Assembly: GCA_031177555.1 (NCBI GenBank)
Contig: JAPSGM010000058.1
Span: 1 to 9,227, forward strand
Reading direction: 5' to 3'
Source of the DNA: Chloroflexota bacterium
GTDB taxonomy: Bacteria; Chloroflexota; Limnocylindria; QHBO01
Length of the DNA: 9,227 nucleotides
The notes below the pieces were generated by a model. That model was not told the DNA's origin and did no database searches. It saw nothing but the letters and a program-made list of their open reading frames with translations. The translations under genes were made by a program, and so were the position numbers. Positions 5,165 to 9,227 of this stretch are shown one piece after another; position 1 is the first letter of the stretch; every line of letters begins with the position of its first letter.

Positions 5165-5590
5165 ATGCACCAGGCCCGTCGATTCCGGCTGCCGATCCTG
5201 CTCGGCAGCCTGCTGATGGTCGTCGCCGGCTTCCTGCCCTGGTGGCGCGCCGGCGGCGAGTCGGTCAACGGGGTGCCGGTGCCCGCCGCGCACGGCATCG
5301 GCCTGGAGGGGCCCGGGCTGGTGATCTTCGGCGCGGCCATCGCCACATTGGCCCTGCTGGACATCGGCTACATGCGCGGACGATGGGGCTTCATGCTCGA
5401 CTCGCCGTGGGCCTACCTGGCGCTCGGCATCGCGGCCGGCGCCGCGCTGGGCTACCGGGTCTGGGAGCTGTGGTCGGTCGGCTTCCTGCCGCTGCCGCAG
5501 GAGTCGCCGGGGATCGCCGCGGCGGCGGCCGGCGTGGCGCTGGTGCTGTACGGCGCCGGGATCGGGTTCACGGTGCGCCGCCCGGGGTAG
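5165..5590 (+). CDS. Four-helix membrane protein, function unknown
   Basis: This 141-aa protein has four likely membrane segments: residues 9-26 (LPILLGSLLMVVAGFLPW), 50-68 (around GLVIFGAAIATLALLDI), 82-98 (around WAYLALGIAAGAALGY) and 115-135 (around GIAAAAAGVALVLYGAGIGF). A short basic N-terminus (HQARRFR) and a basic C-terminus (VRRPG) suggest both ends are cytoplasmic by the positive-inside rule. The FLPWWR motif after helix 1 is common in small membrane proteins of high-GC bacteria, but I do not recognise a named family. ATG 5165 lies 4 nt after the hpt stop, with GGAGGG at 5151-5156 inside the end of hpt as a good ribosome-binding site (8-nt spacing). It is the last gene of the operon. 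Confidence 0.82.
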   Translation: MHQARRFRLPILLGSLLMVVAGFLPWWRAGGESVNGVPVPAAHGIGLEGPGLVIFGAAIATLALLDIGYMRGRWGFMLDSPWAYLALGIAAGAALGYRVWELWSVGFLPLPQESPGIAAAAAGVALVLYGAGIGFTVRRPG

Positions 5591-5636
5591 TCGGCGGCGT
5601 CGGCCGCTGGCGCGGGCCGGGGCGGGTGCGTGCGGC

Positions 5637-5658
5637 GCGAACGAAAGTCACGTTTCGC
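5637..5658. repeat. Imperfect palindrome A (GCGAACG ... CGTTTCGC)
   Basis: GCGAACG (5637-5643) pairs with CGTTTCGC (5651-5658) around a 7-nt loop, with one unpaired T in the right arm. The right part, GTCACGTTTCGCA at 5647-5659, recurs with one change at 5696-5708. It sits between two convergent genes. The absence of a T-run argues against a simple intrinsic terminator. Confidence 0.5.
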
Positions 5659-5684
5659 AACACCATGCTCCCCGACTTGCGATA

Positions 5685-5708
5685 TGCGAATGTGGGTCAC
5701 ATTTCGCA
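5685..5708. repeat. Imperfect palindrome B (TGCGAATGTG-GGT-CACATTTCGCA)
   Basis: TGCGAATGTG (5685-5694) pairs with CACATTTCGCA (5698-5708) over 10 bp around a GGT loop, with one bulged T in the right arm. The bulge falls at the same place as in palindrome A. A further TGCGATA half-site at 5678-5684 is directly adjacent. The repeated half-site TGCGA(A)A in both orientations looks like a protein-binding operator or a small interspersed palindromic element. Confidence 0.55.
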
Positions 5709-5741
5709 GGTCGGTGCGAGAGCGACGCCGGCCGAGGACGG

Positions 5742-5888
5742 TCAGCGGGCGGCCGGCAGGATCAGCGGGCCCAGGATCAGCCACCCGATGACCACGCCCA
5801 CCAGCAGCCCCAACAGGATGAGCATCGGGCGCAGGTCGGGACGGTAGTCCGAGGGCGGGCGCGGCGCGCTCGGCGGCTGCGAGGACAT
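5742..5888 (-). CDS. Small Pro-rich single-helix membrane protein (48 aa)
   Basis: The start chosen is ATG 5888. The product has a polar, proline-rich N-terminus (MSSQPPSAPRPPSDYRPDLR) followed by one strong membrane segment at about residues 22-45 (MLILLGLLVGVVIGWLILGP) and a very short tail. An in-frame extension to 5945 adds low-complexity residues and is less likely. A weak GGAG lies about 12 nt upstream. The sharp change from Pro/Ser-rich to hydrophobic residues is typical of real single-pass microproteins and unlike a random GC-rich frame. No family is recognised and no partner is evident: it is convergent with the preceding gene and divergent from the binding-protein gene. Confidence 0.55.
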   Translation of the reverse strand: MSSQPPSAPRPPSDYRPDLRPMLILLGLLVGVVIGWLILGPLILPAAR

Positions 5889-6101
5889 CGGCGCATTCTG
5901 CTCCAGCGGGGCTCGTCCTGGACCTGCCATCCCCGCAGGGGCCAAAACGGGACTCGGTGATGTACTATCCGACGCTAGGCGTTCTCCCGCGCGCGCGTTG
6001 ACGGCGATGCCCTTCGGAGGCCCGGAGTCGAATCATCGCCCCCGGGGTCGGCCATCGGCGGTCGTTACCGGTCAATCCAGCGGCGGACGTTCCCTACACG
6101 C

Positions 6102-6140
6102 ATGAGGCCAGACATGAGAGTCACGGAGGAGAGGAGTTGA
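6102..6140 (+). CDS. Possible 12-codon leader ORF ahead of the livK-like gene
   Basis: ATG 6102 opens MRPDMRVTEERS with TGA at 6138-6140, ending 2 nt before the ATG of the livK-like gene. The Shine-Dalgarno of that gene lies inside the ORF as Glu-Glu-Arg codons, the same arrangement as at 4111-4152. There is no clear ribosome-binding site of its own and no -10 element 8 nt upstream. It may be a chance ORF. Confidence 0.2.
   Translation: MRPDMRVTEERS
6131..6136 (+). promoter_or_regulatory. Shine-Dalgarno GAGGAG that decides the livK start
   Basis: GAGGAG ends at 6136, directly against an in-frame TTG (6137) and 6 nt before ATG 6143. Six nucleotides is a workable spacing and zero is not, so translation starts at ATG 6143. 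An upstream GGAGGA at 6125-6130 adds to the purine tract. Confidence 0.7.
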
Positions 6141-6142
6141 TC

Positions 6143-7426
6143 ATGGAATCGAGACGCGACTCCGGCAAGCGTTTGAGGCCGTGGATGGCAGTGATCGGGG
6201 CGATGGCGATCGTCCTCGCGGCCTGCAACGGAGGGGAAAGCGTCGCTCCCTCGGCCGCCAGCGCCGCCGCCAGCGTGCCAGTGGCAGACCTGGAGCCGAT
6301 CCCGCTGCGGGTGGGGGCGATCCTGCCCCAGACCGGTGCGCTTTCGAGCATCATCGACGCCCTGGAGGAACCGCTCCGGATGGGCGCCGATGAGATCAAT
6401 GAGGTTTCAGCCGACCTCGTCACGGTCGACTTCGCCGACTCCGGCACCGATCCCACCATCGCCTCGCAGAACATCGACCAGTACCTCACCGGCGACCATG
6501 ACGTAATCCTCGGTCCCGCCGCCAGCGGTGTGGCCAATGCCGTCTGGGACAAGGTCAACACCGCCGGGATGGTCATGTGCTCGGGCACCAGCACCGGCGC
6601 GCTGTTCAGCTCACCTGACTTCAACCCGAACCACGTTCGCACCGCACCGTCCGACGAGATCCAGGGTCCGCTCCTGGGCAACCTGATCGTCGAGGACGGG
6701 CACAGCAATGTGGCCGTGCTCTGGCAGAGCACCGACTATGGCCAGGGCTTCGGGGAGGCCGTGAGGGATACGGTCGAGGAGGCTGGAGCAACAGTCGCCC
6801 TGGCTGAGGGGTACGACCCGGCGCAGACGTCCTTCAGCGACCTTGCGCAGGACATCGTGGCTTCGGGTGCCGACGCCATGGTGATGATCACCTACGCCGA
6901 GGGCGGTCAGATTCTCCTGGACCTGGAGAGCGCCGGCTTCGATGGCCAGGTGTACGTGGCCGATGGCTTCGTCGACACCGTCACCCCCGACGATGTGGGT
7001 GGCGACCCCGCCATCCTCGAGGGCATCCGGGGCACCTACCCGTCGGTGGCACCGGAAGACGGCGAGCCCACCTTTGGAGACCGGTTCGCGGACTTCGCCC
7101 CGGACGCCCCGACGGTGTTCTCTGCCCACATGTACGACTGCCTGGCGATCGTGACTCTGGCTGCCCAGGTGGCCCAGAGCTCGGATCCGGGCGAGTACGT
7201 GGACGAGATCATCGGAGTGACCCGTGATGGGGAAAAATGCTCGCTGATCGCCGACTGCCTTGAGATGGTCTGGGCCGGCACCGACATCGATTACGACGGC
7301 GCCTCCGGGCCGCTGGACTTCACCGAGAACGGGGAGCCCGGCGTGGGCACCTACGACGTGTTCACCTTCAACGCCGAGGGCGACAACGTCAACGAGGAGC
7401 AGATCTCGGGCAACATCGGCGGCTAG
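6143..7426 (+). CDS. livK: Branched-chain amino-acid-type ABC transporter, substrate-binding lipoprotein
   Basis: This 427-aa protein is the extracytoplasmic solute-binding subunit of a HAAT-family importer. It begins with a basic region (MESRRDSGKRLR), a hydrophobic helix and lipobox VLAAC with Cys28, so it should be lipid-anchored outside the membrane. An Ser/Ala-rich linker (30-50) precedes the Peripla_BP_6 fold. IPLRVGAILPQTGALSSI (53-70) is the first strand and ligand loop, followed by LGPAASGVANAVWDKVNTAG, the CSGTSTG loop near 146-152, and NVAVLWQSTDYGQGF (189-203), all in the order seen in LivJ/LivK proteins. Four cysteines in the mature domain (C146, one in YDCLAI, two in EKCSLIADC) may form disulfides. 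The ligand may be Leu/Ile/Val, another amino acid, an amide or urea; sequence alone does not decide. It is transcribed towards livF, opposite in strand to the rest of the transporter. Confidence 0.92.
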   Translation: MESRRDSGKRLRPWMAVIGAMAIVLAACNGGESVAPSAASAAASVPVADLEPIPLRVGAILPQTGALSSIIDALEEPLRMGADEINEVSADLVTVDFADSGTDPTIASQNIDQYLTGDHDVILGPAASGVANAVWDKVNTAGMVMCSGTSTGALFSSPDFNPNHVRTAPSDEIQGPLLGNLIVEDGHSNVAVLWQSTDYGQGFGEAVRDTVEEAGATVALAEGYDPAQTSFSDLAQDIVASGADAMVMITYAEGGQILLDLESAGFDGQVYVADGFVDTVTPDDVGGDPAILEGIRGTYPSVAPEDGEPTFGDRFADFAPDAPTVFSAHMYDCLAIVTLAAQVAQSSDPGEYVDEIIGVTRDGEKCSLIADCLEMVWAGTDIDYDGASGPLDFTENGEPGVGTYDVFTFNAEGDNVNEEQISGNIGG

Positions 7427-7448
7427 CCACGCTGGTCAATCCCAACCC

Positions 7449-7479
7449 GATGAGGCCCGGCAGATCGCCGGGCCTCATC
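7449..7479. terminator. Perfect 13-bp hairpin between convergent livK and livF
   Basis: GATGAGGCCCGGC (7449-7461) and GCCGGGCCTCATC (7467-7479) are exact reverse complements around a 5-nt AGATC loop. The hairpin starts 22 nt after the livK stop and ends 2 nt from the livF stop, so it can end transcription in both directions. No T-run follows on either strand, as is common for terminators in GC-rich bacteria. Confidence 0.8.
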
Positions 7480-7481
7480 AA

Positions 7482-8222
7482 CTATCGGCCGTTCTCCGAT
7501 CCTCGGCCGAGGGTGCCCAGGTAGAGCTGGATCACCTTTGGATCGTGGAGCAGCTCTTGGCCGGACCCGGTGTAGGCATTCCGACCCTGGTCGAGGACAT
7601 AGCCCCGATCGGCGATGCCGAGGCAATGGCGGGCATTCTGCTCCACCATGACGACGGACACGCCCATCTTGGCGATCTCCTTCACCTTGTCGAACACCCG
7701 GTCCTGGACGATCGGGGACAGCCCGGCGGAAGGCTCGTCCAGCAACAGCACGCTGGGGTCGGTCATCAATGCCCGGCCAAACGCGACCATCTGACGCTCG
7801 CCGCCGGACAGGAGTCCGGCTTTCTGGTGACGCCGCTGCTGGATGAGCGGGAATAGGGTGGTGACCACCTCGACCCGCTCGTCCCAGGCCCTGATGTTCA
7901 GGTAGAGGCCCATCCGCAGGTTGTCCTCCACCGTCAGCGAGGGGAAGACGTTGGCTCGCTGGGGCACATAGCCCATCCCCCGGCTCACCAGCTCGTGGGT
8001 CGGCAGGCCGGTGATCTCGACACCGCCCAGCGAGACGTTGCCGGAACGGACCTCGATGAGGCCGAAGATCGCCTTGACCAGCGTGGATTTCCCGGCACCG
8101 TTGGGCCCAATGATCCCGACCAGCTCCCCCTTCTGGAGGGTCAGGTTGACGCCCTTGAGGATGTCGACCTCGGGAACGTAACCGCCGACCAGGTCCTCGA
8201 CGCGCAGCAGCGGCTCGTTCAC
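7482..8222 (-). CDS. livF: Branched-chain amino-acid-type ABC transporter ATP-binding protein LivF
   Basis: This 246-aa protein is one of the two cytoplasmic ATPases that power the importer. It shows Walker A GPNGAGKST (39-47), the Q-loop VPQ (Q88) followed by the LivF-type RANVFPSLTVEDNL, signature LSGGE (138-142), and Walker B LLLDEPSAGLSP (159-170). VEQN at 193-196 has Gln where most ABC ATPases have the switch His; this is normal for LivF. The C-terminal RGYVLDQGRNAYTG and VIQLYLG also fit the family. The GTG start overlaps the livG stop by 4 bp (GTGA). GGAGG at 8234-8230, inside the end of livG, gives a 7-nt spacing. It is the last gene of the minus-strand livMGF run and stops 2 nt from the shared hairpin. 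Confidence 0.95.
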   Translation of the reverse strand: MNEPLLRVEDLVGGYVPEVDILKGVNLTLQKGELVGIIGPNGAGKSTLVKAIFGLIEVRSGNVSLGGVEITGLPTHELVSRGMGYVPQRANVFPSLTVEDNLRMGLYLNIRAWDERVEVVTTLFPLIQQRRHQKAGLLSGGERQMVAFGRALMTDPSVLLLDEPSAGLSPIVQDRVFDKVKEIAKMGVSVVMVEQNARHCLGIADRGYVLDQGRNAYTGSGQELLHDPKVIQLYLGTLGRGSENGR

Positions 8223-9037
8223 TCCTCATCCTCCGCGCGGTGCGCTCCCAGGTAGGCCTCGATCACCTCCGGATTGCGGGCGATGACCCGCGGCGGCCCC
8301 TCGGCGATGACCCGACCCTCGGCCAGGACCACCACCCAATCGGAGATGTTCTGGACCACATCCATGTCGTGCTCGACGAAGAGGACCGTCATCCCTGCGT
8401 CCCTGAGACCCTTGACGTGCTCGAGCAGGGACTGGATGAGCACCGGGTTGACGCCCGCCGTGGGCTCGTCGAGCATGATCACGCTCGGCTCGGTCATCAG
8501 GGCCCGGGCCATCTCCAGGAGCTTGCGCTGTCCGCCCGAGAGGCTGCGGGCGTGCTCGTCGGCCATGGCAGTGAGGCCGAACCGCTGGAGGAGGTCCCTC
8601 GCCCGCTCCTCGTTCTGCCGCTCCGCGCCCAGCCAGCCGCCGAGGATGGCGCCACGGAACGTCTCTCCCGGCTGGACCTTGGCTGCCACGAGCATGTTCT
8701 CGAGGACGGTAAGCCTGGGTAGCACCTTGGTGAGCTGGAAGGTCCTGACCATCCCACGCCTCGCCACCTGGTGAGCGGCCACCCCCACCAGGTCGTCACC
8801 GTCGAGCGAGAAGTGCCCCTCGCCTGGCGTATCGAAGCTCGTCAGCAGGTTGAACAGCGTGGTCTTGCCCGCACCGTTGGGCCCGATGATGGAAGTGATG
8901 GTGTTGCGCTGGATCTCCAGATGGTGGATGTCAACTGCCAGCAGCCCCCCGAAAGCCCGGCGCATGCCGTCGATGGTGAGGACCGGATCCGGCTTGCTCA
9001 CCCCGGGCTCGGGAGCGATATCGAGCTCAGGGCGCAT
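8219..9037 (-). CDS. livG: Branched-chain amino-acid-type ABC transporter ATP-binding protein LivG
   Basis: This is the second ATPase of the importer, 272 aa from ATG 9037. Motifs (approximate residues from this start): Walker A GPNGAGKTT (52-60), RTFQLTKVLPRLTVLENMLV with the Q-loop, LSGGQRKLLEMARAL (166-180), Walker B VIMLDEPTAGVNP and VEHDMDVV with the switch His. The TFQ...LTVLENMLVA run, the insert between the Q-loop and the signature, and the terminal EVIEAYLG are LivG hallmarks. A GTG at 9043 is in frame and two codons longer. A GAGGG ribosome-binding sequence lies 8 nt from the ATG but only 2 nt from the GTG, so ATG is preferred. The first 20 residues are a variable Pro-rich lead. The gene overlaps the end of livM by 11 bp (17 bp if GTG) and livF by 4 bp, so all three are translationally coupled. 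Confidence 0.95.
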   Translation of the reverse strand: MRPELDIAPEPGVSKPDPVLTIDGMRRAFGGLLAVDIHHLEIQRNTITSIIGPNGAGKTTLFNLLTSFDTPGEGHFSLDGDDLVGVAAHQVARRGMVRTFQLTKVLPRLTVLENMLVAAKVQPGETFRGAILGGWLGAERQNEERARDLLQRFGLTAMADEHARSLSGGQRKLLEMARALMTEPSVIMLDEPTAGVNPVLIQSLLEHVKGLRDAGMTVLFVEHDMDVVQNISDWVVVLAEGRVIAEGPPRVIARNPEVIEAYLGAHRAEDEE

Positions 9038-9227
9038 CGACACGACCCTCTTCTCTGCTCCTGAGCAAACCCTGCGGACGAAACGCGATCAGCACCATCA
9101 GGGCGAGGCCGACGAGCACGTACTTGATCAGCCCGGCATCTGCCGGCGAGAGGAATTGCCCGATCAAGTCGACGTTGGCCTGCATGCGCGCCATCAGCGC
9201 ATCGGTGACGAAGAAGAGGAAATGGAA
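9027..9227 (-). CDS. livM: Branched-chain amino-acid-type ABC permease, C-terminus (LivM-like, partial)
   Basis: The minus strand carries 66 in-frame codons from the window edge to a TGA at 9029-9027. The end reads IKYVLVGLALMVLIAFRPQG followed by LLRSREEGRVDAP. A hydrophobic helix ending in FRPQGLL is the typical last transmembrane segment and cytoplasmic tail of LivM (and, less often, LivH) permeases. The earlier DLIGQFLSPADAG piece fits the periplasmic loop before it. Immediate coupling to livG supports LivM. The start of the gene and any livH lie outside the window. Confidence 0.85.
   Translation of the reverse strand, partial: FHFLFFVTDALMARMQANVDLIGQFLSPADAGLIKYVLVGLALMVLIAFRPQGLLRSREEGRVDAP

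Larger units (their letters stand above)
5889..6142. other. 254-bp divergent intergenic region before the ABC binding-protein gene
   Basis: This gap must hold promoters for the 48-aa protein (minus) and the livK-like gene (plus). TACTAT at 5963-5968 could be a plus-strand -10, and TTGACG at 5998-6003 could be a -35, but neither has a convincing partner at proper spacing. A small CCCC-GCA-GGGG inverted repeat lies at 5931-5941. I recognise no riboswitch or RNA gene. A 12-codon ORF occupies 6102-6140 next to the gene start. Confidence 0.4.

Noticed and set aside
4102..5364. 420-codon minus-strand open frame opposite the nuclease-like gene and hpt
   Set aside because: It is the longest uninterrupted frame here after livK, but its Val/Asp/His/Leu-rich composition is the reverse-strand image of hpt, whose family motifs are unmistakable.
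5998..6003. TTGACG as the -35 of a livK promoter
   Set aside because: No -10-like hexamer occurs 16-18 bp downstream; the sequence there is CCC/GGA-rich.
6025..6055. AGTCGAATC resembling a tRNA T-loop
   Set aside because: The flanks do not form a T-stem, and no anticodon arm or acceptor stem can be drawn around it.
7634..7646. Gln instead of His at the switch position of LivF (VEQN) as a possible defect
   Set aside because: VEQN is the normal form in the LivF family, so this is not an inactivating change.
7423..8229. 268-codon minus-strand frame overlapping livF in another frame
   Set aside because: It is a frame-shifted shadow of livF; the real frame has all ABC motifs.
1..9227. CRISPR array, insertion sequence, prophage, toxin-antitoxin or defence island
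   Set aside because: I see no regularly spaced repeats, transposase or integrase motifs, terminal inverted repeats, or defence-type gene pairs. The one nuclease-like protein is co-transcribed with hpt and lacks a partner typical of such systems.

Overview
The window is a GC-rich chromosomal segment with twelve complete or partial genes that I can support, plus two very short possible upstream ORFs. Free-living high-GC bacteria with tightly packed operons (4-bp NTGA stop/start overlaps), Ala/Ser/Pro-rich lipoprotein linkers and apparently leaderless starts suggest a Chloroflexota lineage (Limnocylindria-like). A GC-rich actinobacterium is the alternative. This placement is inference from gene content and protein style; there is no rRNA or other decisive marker here. 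I see no transposase, phage gene, CRISPR array, tRNA or rRNA.

Left part (1-3929, all minus strand). A tightly coupled cassette runs leftward: universal stress protein, an RCK/TrkA protein without the C-terminal RCK domain, a full-length RCK/TrkA protein, and the first 34 codons of an unrecognised membrane protein. This looks like a K+/ligand-sensing control module. Behind it are a calcineurin-like phosphoesterase, probably translated from a leaderless mRNA, and a PrcB-like lipoprotein. Then comes rsmG, the 16S rRNA m7G527 methyltransferase.

Centre (3930-4152). A divergent intergenic region separates rsmG (leftward) from an operon of a small PD-(D/E)XK-like protein, hpt and a four-helix membrane protein (rightward). 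It carries three DnaA-box-like 9-mers within 59 bp, one of them a perfect TTATCCACA. rsmG often lies near oriC, so this is either part of an origin or a DnaA-controlled divergent promoter. A -10-like TATACT here sits 8 nt before an ATG that opens a 13-codon ORF, and that ORF's stop abuts the GTG of the nuclease-like gene.

Right part (5591-9227). A convergent gap holds a cluster of TGCGA/TCGCA half-sites forming two similar imperfect palindromes, next to a 48-aa single-helix protein. A branched-chain amino-acid-type (HAAT) ABC importer follows. Its lipoprotein binding subunit (livK-like, plus strand) converges on livM-livG-livF (minus strand), with a perfect 13-bp hairpin between the two units.

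Most genes are ordinary housekeeping, signalling or transport genes. The parts most worth a second look are the DnaA-box region with its mini-ORF, the palindrome cluster at 5637-5708, and the asymmetric RCK pair coupled to a stress protein. I found no clear evidence of a wholly new system.
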